Below are positions 56,481-64,000 of a DNA stretch of 64,000 bases, one piece after another. Made by a program: the position numbers and the translations under genes. The notes beneath the pieces are model-generated. The model made no database searches. It was given only the letters and a program-made list of their open reading frames with translations, and was not told the origin of the DNA. Origin of the DNA: Coxiellaceae bacterium (GTDB lineage: Bacteria > Pseudomonadota > Gammaproteobacteria > Coxiellales > Coxiellaceae). How positions within the stretch are numbered: the stretch's first letter is position 1; the number at the start of each line of letters is the position of its first letter. The DNA is taken from NCBI GenBank assembly GCA_029212885.1, contig JARGPC010000004.1:1-64000 (forward strand), read 5' to 3'.

Positions 56481-57314
56481 ATGCGGTGGCTAATAGGGGT
56501 GGTGTTATGTTGTTTGCCTTTGATGCTGTTATCGCAATCCATTCAGTTGCAGTATCCATTGGGGCAACACGCCAAGGCGGTGATTAAGCAACTGCCAATT
56601 CAAACTGAGCTGATTAAAGCCTGGCCCGATGATGACGAGCTGTGGTTACATCACGATGGCAGTCATTTACTGGCCATGGAATTGTCGATGACGGCACAGC
56701 AAGATTACCGAAAATTGTTTAAAACCATTGACCGCGAATTCAAATATTATGCGTTGTATCGTTTAAGCCCGCACTATTTGTTGGTGTTGATGTCGCGAGC
56801 GAAGTTGATTCCTTGGGCAACTGAGCCAGCGCTAAATACCGCATTTATAGCCGACCAAAGATTAATGCATCAACTGTATGCGTTGCATGATCGCACTTTA
56901 AAGCAGATTGATCTAAATCAAGTTGGCAAGGTGTTGCCATTGCATTTGTTATACCCATCGATTGCTGATAGTCGTTATTCACGGTTTAAACCGCCAGTTA
57001 CTGGTAATGGGGTCGATTGGCGTCGTTTGGCCATGGTGGTGGCGATGGGTGATCGCGAGGCTATGCTGAGTGTTTCCACTGGTTTTATTCGTCCCGCATG
57101 GAAACACCTGAGTTTTATCCATCGTCAGTATGTGCTTGGCATAGCGATGCTGGCTAATGCAATGATGCAGCAATATTATCCAGCGTTGCTGTTGTGGGAC
57201 ACCTATGGTGGTGATGTGTTTGCGCAGCAGGCACCGGCATTAGATGTAGTGTTATTACGTAATTACTGTCTGCACCAGCTAATTAATTCCCCGCATAAAA
57301 AGAAGGCAAATTAA
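56481..57314 (+). CDS. predicted exported or membrane-anchored protein, unknown
   Basis: Protein of about 277 aa that begins with a hydrophobic leader (RWLIGVVLCCLPLMLL) ending near QSIQ, so it is a secreted or inner-membrane anchored protein. The rest has no motif that I recognise; helical segments dominate. The frame is open back to GTG 56460 within prfB, but GAGGG eight bases before ATG 56481 gives the better start. It follows prfB by a few bases and may be co-transcribed with it. Confidence 0.7.
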   Translation: MRWLIGVVLCCLPLMLLSQSIQLQYPLGQHAKAVIKQLPIQTELIKAWPDDDELWLHHDGSHLLAMELSMTAQQDYRKLFKTIDREFKYYALYRLSPHYLLVLMSRAKLIPWATEPALNTAFIADQRLMHQLYALHDRTLKQIDLNQVGKVLPLHLLYPSIADSRYSRFKPPVTGNGVDWRRLAMVVAMGDREAMLSVSTGFIRPAWKHLSFIHRQYVLGIAMLANAMMQQYYPALLLWDTYGGDVFAQQAPALDVVLLRNYCLHQLINSPHKKKAN

Positions 57315-57342
57315 TTTCTATTCAGTGATTTTATCAATAGAA

Positions 57343-57371
57343 TTGTGAGCGATGCTCATGCTGCTTACAAT
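57343..57371 (+). promoter_or_regulatory. sigma70-type promoter
   Basis: TTGTGA (57343-57348) and TACAAT (57366-57371) are separated by exactly 17 bp, in the gap 42 bp before the small basic protein gene. The -10 matches the consensus in five of six bases and the -35 in four. Confidence 0.5.
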
Positions 57372-57412
57372 AATGCTTATTATTTTAATTACATTTTATT
57401 GGAGTGAATAGC

Positions 57413-57784
57413 ATGAGTAGAGGTCATAAGCGCGGTAGAGAAGAAAGCAAAGGGCAGGATAGTTCTCTGCGTACACCGCCACGAACGATACAAAGGCGAA
57501 GACTAAATACGCCTCCCGAATCGCCAAATGATGAGCGAATACCGATGGATATTGATCAATTGGGCGATGCAGTAACGCCTGATACAGGTATAAATGGGAA
57601 GACGCCAGGAACAGCAGATTCACTTGCACGTGAGATGGGTGGTATGGCACTTCGCACTCCCGATTCTAGTGTATCTGTTTTATTTGCGCCACGCCGTGCA
57701 AATAGGCCTGTATATGATGGGGTTAATCCTCAATCAGCAGAACAGGAGAATCGAGATTTTTATAAGGCGTTATCATTTGACTAA
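57413..57784 (+). CDS. small basic, proline-rich, probably disordered protein
   Basis: A 123-aa highly polar protein without a membrane segment. The first 35 residues are rich in Arg/Lys (HKRGREESK, then RTIQRRRLN), a spacing like a bipartite nuclear-localisation signal. The middle has three TPPxS/TPD-like motifs (LRTPPRT, NTPPES, LRTPDSS), which look like proline-directed kinase sites. The C terminus is acidic/polar (QSAEQENRDFYKAL). No known domain is recognised. It has its own promoter and a good Shine-Dalgarno (TTGGAG), so it is probably expressed. A secreted effector is a possibility but is inference. Confidence 0.65.
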   Translation: MSRGHKRGREESKGQDSSLRTPPRTIQRRRLNTPPESPNDERIPMDIDQLGDAVTPDTGINGKTPGTADSLAREMGGMALRTPDSSVSVLFAPRRANRPVYDGVNPQSAEQENRDFYKALSFD

Positions 57785-57811
57785 TATATAAATACGCCAG
57801 GCTAATGAGCG

Positions 57812-57838
57812 AAGGTCCAGCTTAAAAAACCGGACCTT
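57812..57838. terminator. hairpin terminator between convergent genes
   Basis: A 7-bp perfect stem (AAGGTCC / GGACCTT) lies between the stop codons of convergent genes. The 13-base loop is A-rich on the plus strand and T-rich on the minus strand. No long U-run follows, so efficiency is uncertain. Confidence 0.45.
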
Positions 57839-57843
57839 GTCTG

Positions 57844-58896
57844 TTAACCCATGCTGCGAGTACGATGCTTTTCACTTCCGAATTCTAGATCATCATCATA
57901 CCCGTTTGGTAGTGCATCTAACCCTTGTAACAATGGGTTTGTCACATCGACCACACCCGGTGTGCCAATAGGCTCCGGTGTTTTGCTGGGTTCTTCACCG
58001 CACGATTCCATATCGGTACTGGCGACACTGTCTGGGCGAAGTGTTTCGTCACTGCTGTGTCGTTTATTCAGACTGGTTTTTAGTTGAATAAGTTCTGGTT
58101 GTAAACACAGTGCACTCAGTTTCATTAGATTAGGTATAATGCTGTAAGCCATACTCGCTAACAACATAAAGCTGGCAGCGTTACTAAAGAAATCATGCCA
58201 GCCATCGGAGATATCGACACCAGGCATTTTATCGCTAATCGCATAAGCCATAAATGATAAGGTGACGCCGGCTAACGCAAGCTTGGTCGCAGTATTGGCC
58301 AGTTCGGCATTGCGATGGCGGTAGCGAATCGGTGCGTGGTTGGAGTGCTCGTTAAATAATGACTGGCCAATTTCTTTTGACGTGCGTACTGAGTCAACCG
58401 CATCTGCCATATGTGATAATGAGTAAAATCCCATTGCCATCAGAAATGTCACAATCTGTGCTTTTGTCTCCAGGCCTATTTGTGCAGAAATAGCATTCAT
58501 AGCAAAGCCACATACGGCGAATAACGTGGCATGAACCAGTGATTTTGGTGCGATGGAGCATGTTTGGATTTGGTGCTTTTGCGCGCTGCAATTTCTAATA
58601 AGTAGGTGTGCTAGTGGAATCGCTAATAAAGCCGCGGTGATCCAGCGTGCAATTAATATTTTTGGATTATATTGACCATCAATGCTGGGAATAGCAATGA
58701 TTTGATTTGATCGCGTGTCTTGCGAGCGTAGCATCAGTAACCATGCCGTATTTGCGGCTAGGTGAGATAGTGAGGAGACTGCATTGGCAGCATTGCTGCT
58801 ATTGCTTGGCAGCGAGTGGACGCGATAACGTTTTTTTTGGGGTGACTGAGCCTCTAATAGGTGTGTAGCAGCATCAGCTTGCTTGGGTCTTGACAT
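57844..58896 (-). CDS. multi-pass membrane protein of unknown function with polar tails
   Basis: A 350-aa protein with an N-terminal polar stretch (1-45), about five to six hydrophobic helices (roughly 80-100, 115-140, 145-165, 205-225, 240-262) and a C-terminal polar tail of about 85 residues rich in Ser, Glu and Pro. No motif is recognised. It sits in tail-to-tail orientation with the small basic protein gene, and both have tails enriched in S/T/P. GAGGATTA supports the ATG at 58896. Confidence 0.7.
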   Translation of the reverse strand: MSRPKQADAATHLLEAQSPQKKRYRVHSLPSNSSNAANAVSSLSHLAANTAWLLMLRSQDTRSNQIIAIPSIDGQYNPKILIARWITAALLAIPLAHLLIRNCSAQKHQIQTCSIAPKSLVHATLFAVCGFAMNAISAQIGLETKAQIVTFLMAMGFYSLSHMADAVDSVRTSKEIGQSLFNEHSNHAPIRYRHRNAELANTATKLALAGVTLSFMAYAISDKMPGVDISDGWHDFFSNAASFMLLASMAYSIIPNLMKLSALCLQPELIQLKTSLNKRHSSDETLRPDSVASTDMESCGEEPSKTPEPIGTPGVVDVTNPLLQGLDALPNGYDDDLEFGSEKHRTRSMG

Positions 58897-58999
58897 GGTG
58901 TAATCCTCGATTGATATGTTTGCTCAAACCGATCAGTATGTTGCTCGTGACAAATAGCAACAAGTTCATTGATAATTTAGATAAATGAAAATAGTTTTG

Positions 59000-60625
59000 T
59001 TAAATAAAGCTGTTATTGATGATTGAATTAAATACAGCTGAGGTAGGTAGTTGGCCAAAACAATAGCGAGGTTGATCACCTAAGCGAGTTTGTATAAATA
59101 GATCCGCCATATCGTTGGGGTTTTGCTGTTGCAATAATGAAGCTTGTAAGCCGAGAGCTAGTAATTCAGTTACACGACGGGCTTGTGATTCAACTTGTTC
59201 ATGTTGCAATAAAGCGGTGATTTCTTTTTGCAAAACTTCAAAAGCTTTGGTGTCGAGACCTTGCTGAATTTCATTCAGCACAACCGCTAAGCATTCGGGG
59301 GCATGTTGAATGGCACGCAAGACATCTAAGCACTGGATGTTGCCGGAGCCTTCCCAAATCGAGTTGAGTGGTGCATCGCGATACAACCGGGCTAAAGGAA
59401 AGTCTTCCACATAACCACAGCCGCCTAATACTTCAAGCATTTCGTTCACTAGCATCGGTGTGCGTTTGCAAATCCAATACTTGGCAATCGCGGTAGTGAG
59501 GCGTACGAACTGCGCAGCGGTTTGGTCGCCTTGATACATGCTATCTAAGGCATGGGCAATACGCATGGTGAGAGTGATGGCAGCGGCTGATTCGATGCAG
59601 GCGTCAGCCAATACATTTTGCATCAATGCCTGGTCTACGAGTTTTTTACCAAATGCTTGACGATGACGGCAATGATGGATAGCTTGCACTACAGATTGGC
59701 GCATATGCGCACTCGAACCCAGGGCGCAATCAAAGCGTGTGTGATTCACCATTTTAATGATGGTAGCGACACCGCGGCCTGGTTCCCCTAGCATTTCTGC
59801 ATAGGTGTTTTCTAATTCGATTTCACTTGAAGCATTGCTGTGATTGCCGAGTTTATTTTTCAGTTGTTGCACTTCGATGTTATTTACACTGCCATCGGGG
59901 CAAAAGCGCGGTACAAAGAAACACGACAAACCACCTTCAGCTTGACCCAGCATTAAAAATGCATCCGACATCGGTGCTGAACAAAACCACTTGTGGCCCA
60001 GTAGGCGATAGTGATCACCGTCTTTGCTGGCTTGGGTGATATTGGCCCTGACATCAGAGCCACCTTGTTTCTCTGTCATGCCCATGCCCATGGTTAAGCC
60101 GGTTTTTTCATTCATCGGTAAAAAGCGCGGATCGTAATTAGCATTCATTAAATTTTTTAATGCCGGAGCATATTGATCGGCAAACTGTTGCAACACAGGT
60201 ATGACGGCATAGGTCATGGTAAGCGGGCAGGTGGGCCCTTGATCCATTTGTGCATATAAATAATAAAGCGCGGCACGAGCGACTTGCGCTTGTTGAACAT
60301 GCGTATCCCACGCTAAACAATGCAGGCGATAGTGCTTACCGCGTGACATTAGGTGATGATAAGCAGGATTGAATTCCACTTGATTGATTTTGTGACCGTT
60401 ACGATCATAGCGCTTCAATAGTGGTGGATAACGGTTGGCATCGGTCACCCATTGTTGCCATTGCCCGCTGGTGACCTCATTGCCTAATTTTTCTGCTTGT
60501 GGCTGGATGGCATCGGCCGCGTATTGATTGACCAGTCCCTGTAATAGTGGGTCGCTACTGTAGGCATTGTAATCCAATAAAACAGGTGGTTGATTGCTGG
60601 TTTGACTGAATTTGTTTGATGCCAT
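59000..60625 (-). CDS. AidB-like acyl-CoA dehydrogenase
   Basis: FAD-dependent acyl-CoA dehydrogenase homologue of 541 aa of the AidB type. The N-terminal extension (NQPPVLLDYNAYSSDPLLQGL) is AidB-like. The core has MTEKQGGSDVRANIT, HKWFCSAPMSDAFLMLGQ, the RHRQAFGKKLVDQALMQ helix and VLGGCGYVEDFPLARLYRD. The catalytic region NSIWEGSGNIQCLDVLR has the usual Glu. AidB in E. coli protects DNA from alkylation and binds DNA through its extra C-terminal region, which is present here by length. AAGGA precedes the ATG. Confidence 0.88.
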   Translation of the reverse strand: MASNKFSQTSNQPPVLLDYNAYSSDPLLQGLVNQYAADAIQPQAEKLGNEVTSGQWQQWVTDANRYPPLLKRYDRNGHKINQVEFNPAYHHLMSRGKHYRLHCLAWDTHVQQAQVARAALYYLYAQMDQGPTCPLTMTYAVIPVLQQFADQYAPALKNLMNANYDPRFLPMNEKTGLTMGMGMTEKQGGSDVRANITQASKDGDHYRLLGHKWFCSAPMSDAFLMLGQAEGGLSCFFVPRFCPDGSVNNIEVQQLKNKLGNHSNASSEIELENTYAEMLGEPGRGVATIIKMVNHTRFDCALGSSAHMRQSVVQAIHHCRHRQAFGKKLVDQALMQNVLADACIESAAAITLTMRIAHALDSMYQGDQTAAQFVRLTTAIAKYWICKRTPMLVNEMLEVLGGCGYVEDFPLARLYRDAPLNSIWEGSGNIQCLDVLRAIQHAPECLAVVLNEIQQGLDTKAFEVLQKEITALLQHEQVESQARRVTELLALGLQASLLQQQNPNDMADLFIQTRLGDQPRYCFGQLPTSAVFNSIINNSFI

Positions 60626-60641
60626 TGGGTTGTTCCTTCTA

Positions 60642-60669
60642 TGTCATCCCGGACCCCGATCCGGGATCC
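60642..60669 (+). repeat. dispersed palindromic repeat (TGTCATCCCGG type)
   Basis: A perfect 8-bp stem (ATCCCGGA / TCCGGGAT) with flanking TGTC and CC. The same GTCATCCCG...CGGGATCC family occurs again at 62511-62603, on the other side of lysS. This kind of palindrome is dispersed in several proteobacterial genomes. Confidence 0.7.
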
Positions 60670-60695
60670 AGTCATTAGTTTAGCATGTTATCAAT

Positions 60696-60798
60696 TATCA
60701 ATGGTGAACACTGTACCTATTTTACTTCATGGCTCGCTTCGCTCCGCTTCACTGCGCTTTCACTTCCGTAAAACAGGCACAGATATTCGCCATTGATA
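60696..60798. repeat. large imperfect inverted repeat, about 30 bp arms
   Basis: The arms 60696-60725 and 60768-60798 both read TATCAATGGYGAA...TTTTAC, with one one-base gap and only a few transitions. The 42-base middle is made of short GCTTCGCTC-like repeats. It lies in the 359-bp gap between the AidB-like gene and lysS. No open frame is supported there; besides this and the palindrome above I see nothing in the gap. Confidence 0.75.
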
Positions 60799-60984
60799 GC
60801 AGTTGAACATACACAGTAATATCATCTGAGATTTGATGGGATTGATTGAACTGCTGTGGTGAGTAAGACACCCCTGGCAGGCTTGCGTGGCACCCATGCA
60901 GTGCGCTAAAGTCTAAATGTCAGAATGGATATTACCCGGTCGCCCTGGTATCATTACCGCTTTTGCAAGGCATTGGGGAATTCT

Positions 60985-62499
60985 GTGAGTGATATCGAAC
61001 CTGTTGATTTAGAAAAGAAAGTATCTGAAGCGAATGAGCAAATTGAGCAGCGTAAAGCCAAGCTCAAGACCCTGCGTGAGCAGGGAGTGGCCTATGTGAA
61101 TGGCTATGAACGCGATAGTTTGGCGGGTGACCTGCAAGGCCAATACGGCAGTTTCGATAATGAGCAGTTTGAACAAGCGGCTAAACAAGTGACAGTGGCT
61201 GGGCGTGTGATGACGCGTCGCACCATGGGGAAGGTCACTTTTATGCACTTGCAAGACATGACCGGCCAGATCCAATTATTTGTAGCACGCGATAATTTAC
61301 CAGAAGGTTTTTATACCACCGTAAAGTCATGGGATTTGGGTGATATCGTTTGGGCGCAAGGGGAATTGTTTAAAACTAAAACTGGTGAGCTTAGTGTGCG
61401 GGTGAAGCAAATTACCATGCTGACTAAAGCACTGCGACCATTGCCGGATAAATACCATGGCTTGAGTGATATTGAAGCGCGTTATCGCCAACGCTATTTA
61501 GATTTAATGACGAATGAATCCAGCCGTAATGTATTTAAGGTGCGTTCGCAAGTGGTATCGGGTATTCGCCGTTTCTTAGAAGAGCGTGGTTTTGTTGAAG
61601 TGGAAACACCAATGATGCATAGCCAACCGGGTGGTGCAACAGCGCGTCCTTTTACTACGCATCATAATGCGCTGGATATGCAGTTGTATTTGCGTGTGGC
61701 GCCAGAGTTGTATTTGAAGCGTTTAGTGGTGGGTGGTATTGAGCGCGTATTTGAAATCAATCGTAACTTTCGTAATGAAGGTGTGTCGACGCGGCATAAC
61801 CCTGAATTCACCATGCTAGAATTTTATATGGCTTATGCAACTTATGAAGATACCATTGCACTCACTGAAGAAATGTTCCGTGATCTTGGTAAAAGCATCC
61901 ATGGCAGTTTGCAAATGACTTATCAAGGCACGGAAATCGATTTATCGAAACCCTTTGCGCGCATGACGATTCGTGAGGCGATTTGTCACTATGGTAGTAA
62001 TATCGATGACAGTGCATTAGATGATTTTGAATCAGCTAAAGCCATTGCAGAAGCTCATGGCGTTAAAGTTAAGCAAGGTTGGGGTTTGGGTAAAATCCAT
62101 ATGGAGTTATTCGAAGAAGTCGCCGAAAAAGAGTTAAAGCAGCCCACGTTTATTACGGAGTTTCCGGCAGAGGTGTCGCCACTGTCGCGAGCGAATGATG
62201 ATAATCCGTTTGTTACTGATCGTTTTGAGTTGTACGCCGGTGGTCAAGAGTTGGCGAACAGTTTCTCTGAGTTAAATGATCCTGAAGACCAAGCCGCACG
62301 CTTTCGTCAGCAGCTGCAAGCGGCTGCCGATGGTGATGATGAAGCGATGAGTTATGATGAAGATTACATTACTGCATTGGAGTATGGTTTGCCACCGACC
62401 GCAGGTGAAGGCATTGGTATCGATCGTCTAGTGATGTTCTTTACGGACTCGGCTTCGATTCGTGATGTGATTCTGTTTCCGTTAATGCGGGTTAAGTGA
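60985..62499 (+). CDS. lysS: lysyl-tRNA synthetase (class II)
   Basis: Charges tRNA-Lys, 504 aa, standard length. An N-terminal OB-fold anticodon domain (about 60-160, [19 protein letters not shown]) precedes the class II catalytic core. Motif 2 is seen as [21 protein letters not shown] and motif 3 as [12 protein letters not shown] 60985 follows GGGGA with five bases between. The upstream in-frame ATG 60925 has no ribosome site and adds residues unlike the family. The gene is flanked on both sides by palindromic repeat elements. Confidence 0.95.
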   Translation: MSDIEPVDLEKKVSEANEQIEQRKAKLKTLREQGVAYVNGYERDSLAGDLQGQYGSFDNEQFEQAAKQVTVAGRVMTRRTMGKVTFMHLQDMTGQIQLFVARDNLPEGFYTTVKSWDLGDIVWAQGELFKTKTGELSVRVKQITMLTKALRPLPDKYHGLSDIEARYRQRYLDLMTNESSRNVFKVRSQVVSGIRRFLEERGFVEVETPMMHSQPGGATARPFTTHHNALDMQLYLRVAPELYLKRLVVGGIERVFEINRNFRNEGVSTRHNPEFTMLEFYMAYATYEDTIALTEEMFRDLGKSIHGSLQMTYQGTEIDLSKPFARMTIREAICHYGSNIDDSALDDFESAKAIAEAHGVKVKQGWGLGKIHMELFEEVAEKELKQPTFITEFPAEVSPLSRANDDNPFVTDRFELYAGGQELANSFSELNDPEDQAARFRQQLQAAADGDDEAMSYDEDYITALEYGLPPTAGEGIGIDRLVMFFTDSASIRDVILFPLMRVK

Positions 62500-62510
62500 T
62501 TCTTTGTCTT

Positions 62511-62603
62511 CCCGGAAATCGACGTAGTCGATTATCCGGGATCCATAATAATATATGGATCCCGCATCAAGTGCGGGATGACAGTGCAGGGTGCGGGATG
62601 ACA
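62511..62603. repeat. cluster of nested palindromes and direct repeats after lysS
   Basis: Three inverted repeats follow the lysS stop by 11 bp. The first (62511-62540) is CCCGGAAATCGAC paired with GTCGATT-A-TCCGGG around a GTA loop, a 13-bp stem with one bulge. The second is GGGATCCAT (62538-62546) with ATGGATCCC (62555-62563). The third is CCCGCA (62561-62566) with TGCGGG (62572-62577). GTGCGGGATGACA occurs twice (62571-62583 and 62591-62603). They may serve as terminators for the convergent lysS and cyclase genes. Confidence 0.75.
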
Positions 62604-62606
62604 AAG

Positions 62607-63521
62607 TCATTCAAACTGCGTTTTAATGCAATTCTTACCAGCATTTTTAGCATCGTATAATGCTTTATCAGCACGAGCGATGGCGATATTGATATCGGCA
62701 TCAGAGGCGCTACATATAGTACAACCAATGCTGGCAGTGATTGGGAAAGTTTTACCATTAAAATCGAAGCGATGAGATTGCACAGCCGTTAAAACTTTTT
62801 TGGCTACTTGTTCTGTTTGCTCTTGATCGGTTAGTGGAAGTATAAATGCAAATTCTTCACCACCGAAACGCGCTAAGGTATCGATATCGCGAATGCAATT
62901 GATTAATATCTTAGACAGTTCGCGTAATATCGCATCACCCGCTTGGTGGCCTGAGGTATCATTTACCGATGTAAAATCGTCAATATCTACAATCATTACA
63001 CCAAATTGTAAGCCAGACCGTTGAATGCGTTTGATTTCATAGTCAGCTTTCTCAAAAAAAGTACGGCGATTATAGATTTGGGTTAATTCATCGATAGCAG
63101 CTAATTGTTGCAGTTGTTTTTCTATGGCTTTTTTTTGGGTTAAGTCACGTTGAATGGCAGCAAAGAAATTAATGTTACCATTGGTATCAGGTAGCGGTAT
63201 CATTTGTAATTCGAGCCAGTAAGCATCACCCGTTTTGCTGTAGTTTAATATTTCCACCTGAAGCGGCTTTTGTTGTTGTAACGCTTGCCTGATCTTGTTA
63301 CGGGTGTCTGCGTTTGTTTCTGGGCCTTGTAGCATGCGAGGGGTATTGCCGATGGCTTCTGCTGCACTGTAACCAGTTAGTTTGGTAAAGGCATTATTGA
63401 CATAAATAATCTCAGGGCCGGGCGGTTCAAAAGGATCCGCTTTAGTGACCATAATAATATCATTGGCATTTTCGATAATATCGAGAAAGGGGATCTGTTC
63501 TAAGGCTGCTGGTTTTTCCAT
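62607..63521 (-). CDS. PAS-GGDEF diguanylate cyclase
   Basis: A 304-aa soluble cyclase. The PAS domain (about 10-135) is LOV-like in sequence: EIIYVNNAFTKLTGYSA, then GNTPRMLQGPETN, NYSKTGDAYWLELQM and a QRDLT end. The photoactive Cys of LOV domains is replaced by Pro in NTPRMLQG, so it is not a flavin photoreceptor of that kind. The GGDEF domain has intact GGEEF (ARFGGEEFAFIL) and an RDID inhibitory site in register, so activity is likely. It is convergent with lysS across the palindrome cluster. Confidence 0.92.
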   Translation of the reverse strand: MEKPAALEQIPFLDIIENANDIIMVTKADPFEPPGPEIIYVNNAFTKLTGYSAAEAIGNTPRMLQGPETNADTRNKIRQALQQQKPLQVEILNYSKTGDAYWLELQMIPLPDTNGNINFFAAIQRDLTQKKAIEKQLQQLAAIDELTQIYNRRTFFEKADYEIKRIQRSGLQFGVMIVDIDDFTSVNDTSGHQAGDAILRELSKILINCIRDIDTLARFGGEEFAFILPLTDQEQTEQVAKKVLTAVQSHRFDFNGKTFPITASIGCTICSASDADINIAIARADKALYDAKNAGKNCIKTQFE

Positions 63522-63667
63522 TGTAACTCATCCATCCATGTGAGTGACGCTATTATAACTGATCATCTGCAGAAGTGGAATGTTGCCAATTTTTTGTGCG
63601 GCTTGCATTGCTATCACACACTGGGGTATATTTTGCCGCTTGTGGGAAAAACAATAGGGAGAACGGG

Positions 63668-64000
63668 ATGAGGGGACCGGCTGACGCAATCAGTATTGGT
63701 GATTTAGAGCAGAGTGTTATGGCATCCAGTGTCGGTGCTGTGCAACCATCGGCAGATGCCTTAGAGCAACGGGCGCGTGGGATTATTTTAAATGCGTATG
63801 AAGGGGGTGTCGGGGCTAAGCAATGGCAGCAAGATTTAGATGCCACTATAAAATCGCGCAAAAAGCAATTACCTAACTCAACGCAGTGGGCGTTATGGAG
63901 TTGGCATGCAGCAGCAACACTTTTATGTTGCACGGCAGCTACTTTTATTGCTGGTATACCTGATAACTTTACTGACTATTCAAAAAATTCTGCACTTAAT
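63668..64000 (+). CDS. partial unknown gene, runs off the window end
   Basis: An open frame of 111 codons from ATG 63668 to the last base with no stop, preceded by GGGAGA six bases upstream. The product starts MRGPADAISIGDLEQSV, has a polar, helical N-terminal part with EGGVGAKQWQQDLDATIKSR, and a hydrophobic stretch (ATLLCCTAATFIAGI, about residues 83-99). No domain is recognised. An overlapping frame on the other strand (63553-63933) has a poor composition and no ribosome site, so this frame is preferred. Confidence 0.65.
   Translation, partial: MRGPADAISIGDLEQSVMASSVGAVQPSADALEQRARGIILNAYEGGVGAKQWQQDLDATIKSRKKQLPNSTQWALWSWHAAATLLCCTAATFIAGIPDNFTDYSKNSALN

Noticed and set aside
57396..57650. 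Minus-strand frame opposite the small basic protein
   Set aside because: The plus-strand gene has its own promoter and Shine-Dalgarno sequence; the minus frame has neither.
58940..58961. Inverted repeat GTTGCT / AGCAAC between aidB-like and the membrane protein gene
   Set aside because: A 6-bp stem with a 10-base loop and no T-run; too weak to call a terminator or an operator.
63553..63933. 126-codon minus-strand frame near the window end
   Set aside because: Cys- and Ala-rich without recognisable structure and without a ribosome site; the plus-strand frame from 63668 has a good Shine-Dalgarno and a sensible membrane segment.

Overview
The window is bacterial chromosome, most likely from a gammaproteobacterium of low to moderate G+C. 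It carries a gammaproteobacterial-type rimK/rimB pair, prfB with its frameshift site, lysS, purU and an AidB-type acyl-CoA dehydrogenase. An ERG4/ERG24-type sterol reductase, and two polar proteins that resemble no housekeeping family, hint at a host- or protist-associated lineage such as Legionellales/Coxiella relatives. That placement is inference and is not proven by anything here.

Region 1 (1-1005) is an IS6-like insertion sequence with 22-bp inverted ends and a DDE transposase. It sits 94 bp upstream of the first chemoreceptor gene.

Region 2 (1100-29541) is the striking part: 17 genes on one strand, mostly touching or overlapping, that read as one sensory network. The order is: globin-coupled PAS chemoreceptor; PAS-array chemoreceptor with six 117-residue repeats; CheW; CheY-like regulator; CheA; CheC-like phosphatase; a CheC/pseudo-receiver/GGDEF/EAL/HisKA-like fusion; REC-GGDEF-EAL; thioredoxin-like lipoprotein; ethylene-receptor-like histidine kinase; small response regulator; two very large histidine kinases, one with three CHASE3 domains and three receivers; CheR; a receiver-less CheB; and two more REC-GGDEF-EAL proteins. 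Both chemoreceptors lack membrane segments, so the array should be cytoplasmic. The output looks directed to cyclic di-GMP rather than to a flagellar motor, and no motility genes are present.

Region 3 (29553-34889) adds a membrane GGDEF protein, then a predicted secreted protein paired with a membrane HAMP/degenerate-GGDEF/EAL protein. The window holds eight GGDEF and/or EAL proteins in total.

Region 4 (34910-48632) carries an MFS transporter, a CDF cation transporter, a MscS channel, an ABC exporter-like protein with a changed Walker B, and a GAF-GGDEF cyclase. It ends with a six-gene run: rimK, an aspartoacylase-like peptidase, rimB, a large MscS channel, a ZntB/CorA transporter and a small MscS-like protein. 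RimK and RimB are linked to c-di-GMP signalling in Pseudomonas, which fits the theme.

Region 5 (48727-64000) is mixed housekeeping and accessory: purU, sterol reductase, amino-acid permease, EamA transporter, LysR and TetR regulators, prfB, a secreted unknown, a basic proline-rich small protein, a membrane unknown, aidB-like, lysS flanked by palindromic repeats, a PAS-GGDEF cyclase, and the start of an unknown gene cut by the window end.
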